64,000 nucleotides of DNA from Shewanella livingstonensis (lineage in GTDB: Bacteria; Pseudomonadota; Gammaproteobacteria; Enterobacterales; Shewanellaceae), in contig NZ_CP034015.1 of assembly GCF_003855395.1 (NCBI RefSeq), positions 1,002,001 to 1,066,000 on the forward strand, given 5' to 3'. Below the pieces are notes generated by a model. It saw only the letters and a list, made by a program, of their open reading frames with translations, made no database searches and was not told the DNA's origin. This document shows, piece by piece, positions 46,857 through 57,846 of this stretch (position 1 is its first letter; every line of letters begins with the position of its first letter). A program made the position numbers and the translations under genes.

Positions 46857-47542
46857 TGAAACGCATAATTTTTCAAAATCAGAAAGGTCAAAGTATGGTT
46901 GAGTTTAGCCTTGCTGTGCCTTTTTTAATGCCAATAGTTTTAGTCACCATGATGCTAATTGTACAGTGGGCCTTTATATATTCAGCCAAAAGTACCCTAA
47001 ATGCGGCCACCATTAATGCTGTTAGGGCAGGCACGCTGCACAACGGTAATATCAATGAAATTCGTAATGGGCTTGCTCAGGGGATGATGCCTTTATTTGC
47101 CCATGGGACTGATATTTCTGACACTCTAGAGGCTGTTGCAAAATCAAAAGTGGCAGTAACATTACAAAGCGATATTACTATTTTAAGCCCAGATAGAACC
47201 GCTTTTGATGAGTTTAAAGTGAGGGTGAGATATCCCCAAGGCTATGTGTATGAAATACCGAATAACAATTTAATGTACCGAAATCCTGTATTAAAAGATT
47301 TAGGACAAGGTAGAAAGTTGAATGTACAAGATGCCAATTTATTACAGATAGAAGTCAGATGGTGTCAAAAATTGATAGTCCCATTTGCTAATTATGTTAT
47401 TGAAGAAATTATAACGTCGGCACTGTACTTACCCGGTCCAGAACAACTTGTTTGCAACGCGCTTGGGCAAGCAACAGGTGATAGTTATTTAGCAATGGTT
47501 TCGCAAGGGTTAATGCGAATGCAAACACCTTTTAGATTGTAA
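46856..47542 (+). CDS. TadE-like pseudopilin 2
   Basis: A 228-residue protein. Leader IIFQNQKGQSMVEFSLAVPFLMPIVLVTMMLIVQWAF with KG cleavage and Glu at +5, Phe at +6, exactly the TadE pattern; one long hydrophobic helix, then a periplasmic region with two Cys (RWCQKLIV, EQLVCNALG). The TadE domain covers KSTLNAATINAVRAGTLHNGN. It starts at the last base of the TPR gene stop. With 38644-39504 it makes two TadE copies in one locus. Confidence 0.85.
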   Translation: MKRIIFQNQKGQSMVEFSLAVPFLMPIVLVTMMLIVQWAFIYSAKSTLNAATINAVRAGTLHNGNINEIRNGLAQGMMPLFAHGTDISDTLEAVAKSKVAVTLQSDITILSPDRTAFDEFKVRVRYPQGYVYEIPNNNLMYRNPVLKDLGQGRKLNVQDANLLQIEVRWCQKLIVPFANYVIEEIITSALYLPGPEQLVCNALGQATGDSYLAMVSQGLMRMQTPFRL

Positions 47543-47614
47543 TTGAAATAAAGATGAACTTGACATAACAGTCAATAAAAATTGAAAAAATGGATTTATA
47601 TAGGGATATATTCA

Positions 47615-50600
47615 ATGAAACATAATGCACTTTGGTTAGCTATTTTATTAGCTGCTAGCGTAGGAATGAGTGGTTGTAATAGTGAATTAGAGGAAGGTGA
47701 AGGCGTTGGCGTTGTCGTGCCCACACCTGTAGATCCTGTAGATCCTGTAGACCCAACGGATCCTATAGATCCAACTGATCCTGTTGACCCAACCGATCCA
47801 GTCGATTTTGTCGGTACCTGGGAAAACAAGGATGAAGATGGTGATGGTGTGCCAGATGAGCAAGATGATTATCCGTTTGATGCAGATAAGTCTGAATACG
47901 AATTGGTTTATGAAGAAGAGTTTAATAATAATCTAGCAGTTGCTAACATCGTAAATGGAGGCGTTCCTTTCAGAGTTAGTGGTGTCGTCCAAGAGAATCA
48001 AGATCTTGATCTTTACAAATTTCATGTTAATGAGCGTAAAGATATAACAGTAGTGCTTAAGTCTGATAGTAAAGAGTTTTCTCCTTATGTAACGATTTTT
48101 GATTCTAAGGGGGAGTCATTACAAATGTATAAAAGTAGTTACAATCCTGTCGGTCTAGTTCGTAATGCGGTAAGTTTTACATTGACTAAATCAGGGGCTT
48201 ATTATCTGGTGGTAGGTGATTCTGAAGCAAGTGGTAAGCCTGACTTTAACTATGATATACATGTGTTCGATGATGTAGATGTAGATTTAATTGATGATAA
48301 CATCGAATCAGCATTTGGTCTTTCAAGTAAAATACAAGATTCAGATGAAGATCAAATCATTGATGGTGACGAGTTTTATGTTTACGAGTATGGTGATGTA
48401 TTCTCACATGATCGTGACAATGACGGAACTCCAAACTGGCTAGACCTTGATAGTGATGGCGATGGGATTATAGATCGTATCGAGAATAACAAAGACTATG
48501 AAAGAGATGGTTTCGCGGCATTTGTAGACTTAGACTCTGATGGGAATGGTATTTCAGATGCTATAGAAGTTGGTGATAATATTTTAAGTCCATTAGATCA
48601 AGACATCGATGGTGATTATGACTATATAGATGTAGATGATGATGCTGATGGGTTATTAGATATAAATGATTCTAATCCCAAAGAAAGTGTAGTTTCGGTT
48701 TTGCCTAATCAAGTGGGCTATAAAGATATTCTATCTATTTCATACTTATATAACGGACAATCTATAGATAATATTAATATAGCATTTGAGCCGCATATGT
48801 TAAATGGAACTAACCTTAATCAAAGTGGTTACCTTGTATTTAATATGGGTCCTGGTGTTTCACCTGTCAACATTAAAATGTCCGGAGGCGATGAGGGTGT
48901 TTTTTTAATGCCTAAAAACGCAAGTAGCTTATATTTTTACTCTGATGGTGTTCGTTCAAATGTTGTTGATGTTAAATATTCTAACTCTAACATCCCTATT
49001 ATTAACTCAATGTCTGGTGAGTATTATAAAGAAGGTCAGACAGTTGATTTGTCGGGTGTGAACTTTAATGAAGACACATTAGTTTATATTAATGATGAAG
49101 AAATATTACCTTCTATTAACACGCCTACAAACTTAAACTTTACCTTGCCAGAGAATCTACCACCATCAGTTATGGTAAGTGTGAAAACGAGTTATGGAGA
49201 AAGTAATCAAAGAGAGATTAAAATTGGAAATCAAATATCACTTGACTTATTGATGCCAGACAATGTCGTTATTGACTATGAAAGTCTAATAATTGAATCA
49301 CTTCGCTCCCCAACAGGTGTTAGTTACAAATTTAATAGTGCATTAACCTCACAAGTACTAGTAGGTAGCGGGCACGATATCATAATTATCAGTTATGAAG
49401 ATGGTAACGATAGTTGGCCATATTTATATCAAGCAGCTTTTGGTGGGAAACTTAAATATGAAATTTCGGCTTTAAATTCAGCAAAATCACTTTCATGGTA
49501 TATGGCCGGTGCAAAGAATTTAGTACCTACATCTAGCTGGGAGGCATTTTATGATAATTTGTCTGAGATCGCTGAAATACAATTGTTAGCAAATTTTATA
49601 GAAGCTAATTTAACAAATCCTAAGTTTTCTGAAAATAAAGCTGCTGAGTACAATGAACTTGAAAGTGCTGCTGTTAAAGCTGTAAAGTCTTCGATAGAAA
49701 TAACATTCCCAAGTTCAGAGAATAGTAAGCCAACTTCGTCAAAGTCAAGCAAAGCTAGAGTACCAGAAGGAGCATACAAACCTTTAATTGAAGCCGATTG
49801 GGTTGATACTGATGGAGATATAGAAATTATACCATCAGAAGTATGGGATGGGTTCGCGGATGATGTATTTGATGGTAATTTTGGTGTTGAAAATGATACC
49901 GCACTTTTTTTGAGTAGTCGATTTAAAAAAATGGGCGAAGAGTATGAGAATGATGTGTTGATACCGCATGTCACTTCAAGTATCGATGGTAATGTCATCG
50001 GTCCTCAGCATTGGGGGATTTTGAATATTTCCCAAACGAAGTATTTCCCCCAGTGTAATTATAATAATTGTGATATTGAAGTTATAACACCTGGAATACG
50101 CGGACCTTATCCAAGTACTAGTGCAGGTGAGCAGGCAAGAAACGCACTAATTTTTAAAACCGCGGTTGAACAGGTTATTTTACCTGCGATTGGTTACGTC
50201 ATCGATAGAAATAATTTGTATGAAGACAGAGTTTGGGTACAAAAAGTATTGACAGAAGCTTATCCAATATTTATTAATGCTGTTGACCTATCGCAGTCAA
50301 AAGACACTGCAGAGGTCTTAGGGAAATTTTTTTGGCTTCTTAGAGACGATATCATGTCTAATGGGCCAGCAAGTCAATTAAGTGTCATTATCGCTCAAAA
50401 AGTAGGCTCAAGTTCTTTAATGACAGCCGTTAGAAATAAATTAGCCCAGTATCTTGCACCATTAGCGCTTCCAGTGGTTGGTGAAGCGATTATTCTAATA
50501 CAAGCGATTAACGATGCGTTAAAGGGCGTTAATTTAGCAAATAAACTATTAAATGTTACCGGCGATCTCATGAGAGTACCCAGTGTCGTGAGCTTTACGG

Positions 50601-51610
50601 CGCAATGGCCAGTTCGAATCGACTCAGTTTATCCCGCAGCTATAGATAAAAGTACAATTACAAGTGATGTAAACCTTATTATTGAAGGGCGTGGCTTTTT
50701 ATCTCTTTGGGTTTACGGTAACAAAATATATCCTGAAGTTTCAGTTATAGATACTAAAGGAACAGACGATTTAACTGATGATGACACCCTATTAGATTTT
50801 ACAACGAACGGACAAAACTTAGTCTCTGATGGTTCAGCTATCGATTTTGTTTATATTAAAAAAGATAAGCTACTTAATGCTGTCGGGCCTTTAAAAGTCT
50901 ATGTCGAAGTATCTGATTCGAAGCCAACACCTAAGGAAATTCAATTTGTTGACGGTATTCAAATAGCCAATATTGAACCTGATGAAGTATTCCGTGGAGA
51001 TAGCATTTTAATTTCAGGTGCTGGTTTTAGTCGTTCAATTCCTGAAAACCTTGTTACTTTTCAAGGTAACTCAGGAAGGCTACAAGCTAAAATTGTATCT
51101 GCTAACATCAATAGCTTGCGAGTTATTGTGCCTGATGGTGCTGTCTCTGGTGATGTTACCTTATCTGTAAATGGTAGATCATCTAAAAATAGCTATCCTG
51201 TGATAGTACAAGAAAGTGGTATTACAGCTAGGTTTGGTGATAACGGTAATGAGCAGGATGATATATTCACTTTGTTTGTTGCAGGTAAATCTGTTCAAAT
51301 GTCACAAGCAGGACAACGAGATATTGAATTATTTCAATCTTTAGCACCAGGTGAGTATGAAGTTTTGATGACTGCAAATGACATTCCTGATGAAAGAGGT
51401 ACATATTATGTCTGTTTTTCTGATAATGTTGAAATACTTAATGGTAGTCCTGTAACTGCAAAAACATTATTGACAAATCAAGGTGATCAAGCAAGATGGA
51501 ACATAAGGGTATCGGCTAGCGCAGGTAAAATAATTTCTAATTGTGCACAATCAGAAATTAAACCAAGCCAGCAAGTATTTGGCAACATTATGCAAGCAGT
51601 AATTGATTAA
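47615..51610 (+). CDS. giant lipoprotein with Ca-type repeats, PPC and TIG domains; Tad-associated adhesin candidate
   Basis: A 1331-residue lipoprotein (lipobox MSGC, Cys 21; preferred ATG 47615, since a TTG at 47582 lacks support). The order is: Pro-Asp repeat stalk (about 38-65, PVDPVDPTDP), acidic D-x-D-x-D-G calcium-type repeats, a PPC-like beta domain (about 95-205), a longer acidic repeat block of thrombospondin type 3 kind (about 215-355), a TIG-like domain (about 458-540), a long novel middle, and two more TIG-like domains near 1005 and 1112-1195. It probably sits on the cell surface. Immediately downstream of the Tad genes, it is a candidate adhesin, by context only. Confidence 0.8.
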   Translation: MKHNALWLAILLAASVGMSGCNSELEEGEGVGVVVPTPVDPVDPVDPTDPIDPTDPVDPTDPVDFVGTWENKDEDGDGVPDEQDDYPFDADKSEYELVYEEEFNNNLAVANIVNGGVPFRVSGVVQENQDLDLYKFHVNERKDITVVLKSDSKEFSPYVTIFDSKGESLQMYKSSYNPVGLVRNAVSFTLTKSGAYYLVVGDSEASGKPDFNYDIHVFDDVDVDLIDDNIESAFGLSSKIQDSDEDQIIDGDEFYVYEYGDVFSHDRDNDGTPNWLDLDSDGDGIIDRIENNKDYERDGFAAFVDLDSDGNGISDAIEVGDNILSPLDQDIDGDYDYIDVDDDADGLLDINDSNPKESVVSVLPNQVGYKDILSISYLYNGQSIDNINIAFEPHMLNGTNLNQSGYLVFNMGPGVSPVNIKMSGGDEGVFLMPKNASSLYFYSDGVRSNVVDVKYSNSNIPIINSMSGEYYKEGQTVDLSGVNFNEDTLVYINDEEILPSINTPTNLNFTLPENLPPSVMVSVKTSYGESNQREIKIGNQISLDLLMPDNVVIDYESLIIESLRSPTGVSYKFNSALTSQVLVGSGHDIIIISYEDGNDSWPYLYQAAFGGKLKYEISALNSAKSLSWYMAGAKNLVPTSSWEAFYDNLSEIAEIQLLANFIEANLTNPKFSENKAAEYNELESAAVKAVKSSIEITFPSSENSKPTSSKSSKARVPEGAYKPLIEADWVDTDGDIEIIPSEVWDGFADDVFDGNFGVENDTALFLSSRFKKMGEEYENDVLIPHVTSSIDGNVIGPQHWGILNISQTKYFPQCNYNNCDIEVITPGIRGPYPSTSAGEQARNALIFKTAVEQVILPAIGYVIDRNNLYEDRVWVQKVLTEAYPIFINAVDLSQSKDTAEVLGKFFWLLRDDIMSNGPASQLSVIIAQKVGSSSLMTAVRNKLAQYLAPLALPVVGEAIILIQAINDALKGVNLANKLLNVTGDLMRVPSVVSFTAQWPVRIDSVYPAAIDKSTITSDVNLIIEGRGFLSLWVYGNKIYPEVSVIDTKGTDDLTDDDTLLDFTTNGQNLVSDGSAIDFVYIKKDKLLNAVGPLKVYVEVSDSKPTPKEIQFVDGIQIANIEPDEVFRGDSILISGAGFSRSIPENLVTFQGNSGRLQAKIVSANINSLRVIVPDGAVSGDVTLSVNGRSSKNSYPVIVQESGITARFGDNGNEQDDIFTLFVAGKSVQMSQAGQRDIELFQSLAPGEYEVLMTANDIPDERGTYYVCFSDNVEILNGSPVTAKTLLTNQGDQARWNIRVSASAGKIISNCAQSEIKPSQQVFGNIMQAVID

Positions 51611-51628
51611 CATGAAAAGGACATTACG

Positions 51629-52066
51629 TTGAATAAATTATTTTTTATAGTGGTATGTTTATTACTCAATAGCAGCGTTGCAGAGGCTAAGTTTGATGAA
51701 GATTTGCAAAAAAGGTGCGTTAACATTGTAAACTACAAGTTAGCAGGGGAGCTAGACTCGTTATTGCAATATTATTACCCTAAAACCAGAAGTAATCCTA
51801 AATTTGTTGATTTTCATAAAAAAAGGCAAGTCAAACACGCTAGAAGAATTGCAGAAAAAGGGGCTGTTGATAGCGTGTCTGTCGTCGACACTAACGAGCT
51901 ACCTAATCCAGCTAGCGACAGCAAGCATGCGGGATTTAATATTGTTGAGCAACGCTCAATTCTAACTCATGTTAAGTTTTCTAAAGAGGATCGACCCGTA
52001 AGCTATGAATGTATATTTGGTCTAGAAAAAGAGTCAAATGAGTGGTTTATGTTAAACGCAATTTAG
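51629..52066 (+). CDS. small secreted two-cysteine protein, cassette copy A
   Basis: A 145-residue protein starting at TTG 51629, with a signal peptide ending near VAEAK. The mature part has a Cys soon after the start (QKRCVNIVNYKLAGELDSLL) and a C-terminal SYECIFGLEKESNEWFML. The pattern Cys-x-Phe-x-x-[Leu/Phe]-Glu-x4-Trp also ends the proteins at 55496-55924 and 57330-57773, so these are divergent paralogues. Two cysteines could form a disulfide. Family not recognised. It is followed by a strong terminator, then a membrane protein gene. Confidence 0.7.
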   Translation: MNKLFFIVVCLLLNSSVAEAKFDEDLQKRCVNIVNYKLAGELDSLLQYYYPKTRSNPKFVDFHKKRQVKHARRIAEKGAVDSVSVVDTNELPNPASDSKHAGFNIVEQRSILTHVKFSKEDRPVSYECIFGLEKESNEWFMLNAI

Positions 52067-52086
52067 ACTTTAGGTAATAAAAAACT

Positions 52087-52115
52087 AAAACGACTAACAT
52101 TTGTTAGTCGTTTTT
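52087..52115 (+). terminator. terminator inside cassette A
   Basis: AAAACGACTAACA / TGTTAGTCGTTTT with TT loop and a T-run. Strong intrinsic terminator; it ends the long Tad transcript before the membrane gene of the cassette. Confidence 0.9.
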
Positions 52116-52149
52116 ATATTTTTAAATACAAAATTACAGCGATTTTTAT

Positions 52150-52791
52150 ATGCCTTGGTTAGCAAAGAAGCTCCGAAAATTTAACAATACTTCCTCTTTA
52201 TCAGACAAATTAACAGAACAGCATAAGGTCGTTGTAACATTAAATAGAATTGTGTGGCCCTTATCTAACTACACTTGGGCGCTATTTGTGATTTGCTTAG
52301 TGGGCATCCCATTGGGGTTATTTGCATTGGATTATTATCAATATGTGTTGGAGGCGACGTTTACTGCATTAGCCGTCATTCTCGTTAGCCATTTTATTAT
52401 CCATTTTAAAACAGGTTTTAAAGCGACCTTAACAAAAGATGCCATAGAATTACCGATTAGCCAGCATTCGACGGGATACGTGTCATTTAGTCGGGTTAAA
52501 GAAATTCGTATCCAACGTTTTTATCATATTTACCGCTATGTTAAACCCGGCGCTATTTTTAACTCGCCAGCAAGAGGCGAGATATATACCCATGCACATC
52601 TAGTGTTAAACAATGGCGAAGTTGTTAATTTGTCTCGGGTAAACCTCGTCTCATTACCTGAAATTGTCGAATACATACAGCAGCGTTACTCTCCCAAAAT
52701 CAGTTATCGTTATCCAATGCCACTGACATTTTTAGGTGGGATGTTTCTGTTATATATAGTGTTGCTTATCTCACAAATTATGACGATTTAA
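52150..52791 (+). CDS. membrane protein with PH-like module, cassette copy A
   Basis: A 213-residue membrane protein. Two helices near the N-terminus (about 40-60 and 68-88), then a beta-rich cytosolic module (about 90-180; FKATLTKDAIELPISQHSTGYVSFSRVKEIRIQRF, LVLNNGEVVNLSRVNL) that reads like a bacterial PH (bPH/DUF304-like) domain, and a last helix near 190-210. It is the smallest of three such proteins, having one module instead of two. The pairing with a secreted two-Cys protein is the recurrent feature. Function unknown. Confidence 0.6.
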   Translation: MPWLAKKLRKFNNTSSLSDKLTEQHKVVVTLNRIVWPLSNYTWALFVICLVGIPLGLFALDYYQYVLEATFTALAVILVSHFIIHFKTGFKATLTKDAIELPISQHSTGYVSFSRVKEIRIQRFYHIYRYVKPGAIFNSPARGEIYTHAHLVLNNGEVVNLSRVNLVSLPEIVEYIQQRYSPKISYRYPMPLTFLGGMFLLYIVLLISQIMTI

Positions 52792-52847
52792 TTGTTTGAC
52801 AATAATTGCGCAAATCGAAAATTAACATGGCCATATATAGACGCTCC

Positions 52848-52893
52848 CGGTGAGTCAAGATAATACTCTGCTCACCGAAGGCTTTTTCGCCTT
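52848..52893 (+). repeat. hairpin pair 5' of the transposase gene
   Basis: CGGTGAG / CTCACCG with a 16-base loop, immediately followed by AAGGC / GCCTT. Could be a REP-like sequence associated with the RAYT gene or the end of the cassette A transcript. Confidence 0.4.
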
Positions 52894-53245
52894 AGTTTTC
52901 TATACAACATTCTCATTCTTATCAATAACATGGCCATCCATGATTGCTGGCTAAATATCAAGCAATAACCTACGCTTTATTTACCCTTCCTAAATGGTAT
53001 TTGAAGATGGCCAGACCAAGACAGACAATTGTTAGCTTAGATGACACACCTTCTCCTGCAAATAAAGAGTAGTCACTGCTGTTCGCGATTAGTCCGTAAG
53101 GCTTTTCTGTGTGGTATTGATCATTTAACGGGTGAAAACTTTGAGCATCGGCGTGAGTGGGTTGATTCTTGTATTCTTGAATTGGCAACCATCTTTGCCA
53201 TAGATATCTGTGCTTACGCATTCTTTGTAATGAACAGTATAGTGG

Positions 53246-54595
<1,350 letters not shown>

Positions 54596-54953
54596 GTGTT
54601 CACCTAAAGTTATCTACGAGGCAATAATATCACCTCTATTTAGGTGGCCAAAATAACTATGCCACTACACAGGGAGTAACCATTTCCATGTGGTGATTAA
54701 AGTGGATGCTGATAAAGCCAAGCGGTGGTCAGATAAAGAATTGTTAATTCAATGGCACAAAGGCTTTAAAGGTACATTACTGACACAAAAATTTGTTAAA
54801 GGTGAGGACCTAAACTCATTTGAGCTTCAAACGGTTAATGAATGCATTACTGAATACCGTAAACGCTTAATTGATATCAGCTGGTTTATGCGCTCCTTGA
54901 GTGAGCCAATCGCTCGAATGGCCAATAAAGAAGACAAGTGCACTGGGCGATTT

Positions 54954-55024
54954 TATTCGCTGCCATCCATGGCACTCACCCTCCGGGTCAGCTAAAGCTG
55001 TTCAAATTTATTCCCGATAAATTT
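54954..55024. repeat. 71-bp insertion in the RAYT 3' part
   Basis: Between CGATTT and GTGGGAAGG, which would otherwise join as [10 protein letters not shown]. The insert starts TATTCGCTGCCATCCATGGC and ends with the hairpin AAATTTATTCCCGATAAATTT. Small palindromic unit, possibly REP/BIME-like; the 71-bp length causes a frameshift. Confidence 0.6.
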
Positions 55025-55171
55025 GTGGGAAGGCGTTTTAAGTCCCAAGCACTGCTTGATGAAGCCGCAGTATTAGCCTGTATGGCTTATGTGGATTTAA
55101 ACCCAATTCGTGCCAAGATGGCAGCAACTCCAGAAACTTCTGATTACACCAGCATTAAACGTCGAAGTTAA

Positions 55172-55495
55172 AACATGCCACCCAAAGTTATTGGCCATTA
55201 ACATATCAACTCCCTGTAGTGTATGTTGATGGATGTAGAACAGAATAAATCGTTAATATGAACATAAAATGATATGTAAATTGTTGAGATTAATGAGGTA
55301 CAACCAAAGATAATCCACTGACTAGTGGTTGAACAATGTTATCTGTTCGTAATAAGATTAAACAGTTAGATCATAGTAAATGTATAATAAATGGTAACCA
55401 TATCCACATTACTTATGATGCTTACTTTCTAAATAGTAATGATAAGTGATGTTCTGATTTGTCATTAGGTGCTTGTTAATCAAGGAAGAATAATC
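55172..55495 (+). promoter_or_regulatory. upstream region of cassette B with a leader shared with the OmpA-like gene
   Basis: No gene. AACTCCCTGTAGTGTATGTTG (about 55201 on) closely matches the stretch next to the OmpA-like start codon, AACTCCCTGTTGTGTATGTGG (36236 on), and an AAATGATAT block follows at similar distance in both. This hints at a duplicated flanking segment. No terminator or promoter assigned. Confidence 0.35.
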
Positions 55496-55924
55496 ATGAA
55501 TATTGTCGTTAAGTCGCTAATATTGGCTTTGTTAGTTAGCTTGTCATATGAATCATATGCAGACGATAGTAATTATAATTTTGTTGCGAATAGTAATACT
55601 GATAATATTTTTCTTGATAAATGTAAGATTTACAGGGAAATACTAAAAACCAACGATATTGAGTTGTTCAAAACGTTTATCGATCCGTCATTGCATGAGC
55701 ACCCTCATTTAGCTAAAGGTTTCTCTACTTACGTAAAGAAGTATGAGCGAGAAGTCGGTGAAGAGGCTTATACATTGGAAAGCATTGTCATAGTGAACTT
55801 AGAAGACCAAAATTTTGCTGGTGTCGATTACATATATTCATACAATAATGGCAAAGGCCATGGCAACTCAGGTTGTACATTTACCCGCTTAGAAGGTAAT
55901 CATTGGAAGCTACGAGCTCGTTAA
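55496..55924 (+). CDS. small secreted two-cysteine protein, cassette copy B
   Basis: A 142-residue protein from ATG 55496 (AAGGAAG upstream). The signal peptide ends near SYADD. Mature motifs parallel copies A and C: LDKCKIYREILKTNDIELFKTFIDPS at the start (first Cys) and NSGCTFTRLEGNHWKLRAR at the end (second Cys, then Phe, Leu-Glu and Trp). Related only by pattern, at low identity. Probably periplasmic. It is followed after 61 bases by the cassette B membrane protein. Family unknown. Confidence 0.7.
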   Translation: MNIVVKSLILALLVSLSYESYADDSNYNFVANSNTDNIFLDKCKIYREILKTNDIELFKTFIDPSLHEHPHLAKGFSTYVKKYEREVGEEAYTLESIVIVNLEDQNFAGVDYIYSYNNGKGHGNSGCTFTRLEGNHWKLRAR

Positions 55925-55985
55925 CATTAAGAATATTAATAAGCTCTTCAGCAAAATGAAAAAGTGAAGTCGATTAAGGGATAGG

Positions 55986-57224
55986 ATGTTTAACAAGTTA
56001 ACAGGGACGTTATTGATTACTGCGTCATCATTTTCAATAGTGTCAGCCGTTGAAAAAATAAAGTGGATTTTTATATGCTTTAATCTAGTTTATGTGGTGT
56101 TAGCGGTAAGTGTTTTTTCTTTTTCGGCTGAAACTGTCGGGCGTTTAATGTTCAGTATATTGTTGATGTTGATAGCTTTTAGTTATCAATGTCGATGGTG
56201 TTTTGATGCCTCACGTAAGGTGTTAACACAGTTCCATGGTTTCAAGTTAGGGGGGAAATCCATTTATTCCCTTCAACAACAAGATGTTGAGTACTCAATA
56301 ATAAAAAATATTGAGTTAAAAGAAGTGCATAATACTTATAAAGTGATTTTGCATGTTAAAGAGAGTGAACAAGCTCAATTACCTGAACCGATATCAATAT
56401 CGTTAAAAGTGAAGCTACATAAGTTGCCCGCATTGGTGCAACAATGTCGAAAAGAGTTAATGTCGCAGGGGATTAATGTTGTAGGTCAATTTGATAGCGT
56501 TAGCCGTAAAGATTGGCCAACCTTTAGTTCAGTTCCGCTCGACCAAGATACCGTAAAAGCCTTTATTGGGATTAAGTTATTTAACGACCCGATAAAATTA
56601 CAATACCCCGTCACACTGTTTATGCTGCCTTTACCTCGGCAATACTTTCATCAAGTCTGGGCTTCAAGCTATATCAGTTTTATGGTTGCTCTGTTTATCC
56701 TTTATTCTAGCCAAAATATCGTAGCGGCCACCGTGGTTGCACTATTTGGGGGAGTGGTATCTGCTGTAAGGCGAAAGCTCATTTGCGATAAGCACTATAC
56801 ACAGGGTATATCATCTCCCAATGAAATTGTTATCAGCGAAAATTCACTTGTTATTCCAAGAGTATATTTTGAGGACAAGCAAGTTAGACAGATAGAAAAA
56901 TCTGCGATTAAATCAATCAATATTGAGTGGAATTGGTATAAAGCTGGCGATGGTGACAGTACCCGGAGGCAATATAGGCGACCTTTTGTATTTAGAGTCA
57001 ACATTGATGTGAGTAACGGTGAAAGCATTGTGTTAGCAGGGCAAACGTTTGATAGTAATCAATTTGTTATTGCACTGTGCCAACTCGGGTATAGTGCAAC
57101 GTTGACGCAAATTTCGAAAATAGCTGCGGTGTGGCGATTTTACATACTCATACCAATAGTTGTCGCGCTACTTGGCATGACAGGCTTTGGCTTGTACTCG
57201 CTTTATATTCGTTATTTGGTATAA
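55986..57224 (+). CDS. membrane protein with two PH-like modules, cassette copy B
   Basis: A 412-residue membrane protein. Two helices (about 27-45 and 50-67), a beta-rich module with CFDASRKVLTQFHGF and ISISLKVKLHKLPALVQQCRKEL (70-170), a second helix pair (about 225-260), a second module with ISENSLVIPRVYFEDKQVRQIEKSAIKSINIEW and FVFRVNIDVSNGESIVLAG (280-360), and a last helix pair near 378-405. The repetition of helix pair plus PH-like domain makes it a double version of the copy A protein. Function unknown. Confidence 0.6.
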   Translation: MFNKLTGTLLITASSFSIVSAVEKIKWIFICFNLVYVVLAVSVFSFSAETVGRLMFSILLMLIAFSYQCRWCFDASRKVLTQFHGFKLGGKSIYSLQQQDVEYSIIKNIELKEVHNTYKVILHVKESEQAQLPEPISISLKVKLHKLPALVQQCRKELMSQGINVVGQFDSVSRKDWPTFSSVPLDQDTVKAFIGIKLFNDPIKLQYPVTLFMLPLPRQYFHQVWASSYISFMVALFILYSSQNIVAATVVALFGGVVSAVRRKLICDKHYTQGISSPNEIVISENSLVIPRVYFEDKQVRQIEKSAIKSINIEWNWYKAGDGDSTRRQYRRPFVFRVNIDVSNGESIVLAGQTFDSNQFVIALCQLGYSATLTQISKIAAVWRFYILIPIVVALLGMTGFGLYSLYIRYLV

Positions 57225-57329
57225 GAATAAAAATGAGTAGCATAATGACTATGACAGATTGTCATATTAGAGTTTTTTATTTTCTTCATTGTAAAAGTGA
57301 TAGCTAATACTATTTAAATGGAGATTAAT

Positions 57330-57773
57330 ATGAGATTAATCGTAAGCCTTATAACCATCAGTAGCATAATGTTATTCAGTATTTCAGCGAGTGCCTTGGA
57401 GCGCTTCGCGGGAATTGAAGATGGCTCAGATGCGAACCTAAAGGCCGTCTGCAAAGGCTATATGGTCAATAGTTATCTGAAAAATGATCCTGAGTTATTC
57501 TTTCATTTATTACCTAAATCGATGAAAAAAATGGAGGCGATGCTTGAGAAAGATTGGCCAGATGGACACCTAAAACGTTTTGGTGCAGAGCCATTAACGG
57601 AATATGATTTTTTTGAGATAGATGATGAGCTCAGGGAATCAATTTATAAAGGTCATCCAGTTAAAAGCATAAGCATAAAATATCAAGCGGGTGTTATGAA
57701 GCGTTACCGCGGTAGTTCGTGCTCTTTTGAGCAATTTGAGAATAAACGTTGGTACTTTGTCCAAAAACCTTAA
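57330..57773 (+). CDS. small secreted two-cysteine protein, cassette copy C
   Basis: A 147-residue protein from ATG 57330, with GGAG seven bases upstream; 57318 is an alternative start. The signal peptide ends near SASAL. The same pattern as copies A and B is seen: LKAVCKGYMVNSYLKNDPELFFHLLPKS and, at the end, SSCSFEQFENKRWYFVQKP. Two cysteines, one near each end, may form a disulfide. It is separated from the membrane partner by a hairpin with a T-rich tail. Confidence 0.7.
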   Translation: MRLIVSLITISSIMLFSISASALERFAGIEDGSDANLKAVCKGYMVNSYLKNDPELFFHLLPKSMKKMEAMLEKDWPDGHLKRFGAEPLTEYDFFEIDDELRESIYKGHPVKSISIKYQAGVMKRYRGSSCSFEQFENKRWYFVQKP

Positions 57774-57783
57774 CTAAGTAAAC

Positions 57784-57820
57784 AAGCCCTATTTATTAAT
57801 AATAGGGCTTTGCTTTTTTA
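57784..57820 (+). terminator. terminator inside cassette C
   Basis: AAGCCCTATT / AATAGGGCTT with a 7-base loop, followed by TGCTTTTTT. As in cassette A it stands between the secreted and the membrane gene. Confidence 0.8.
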
Positions 57821-57846
57821 ATGCCTAAAGCACATTAAAGGGATTT

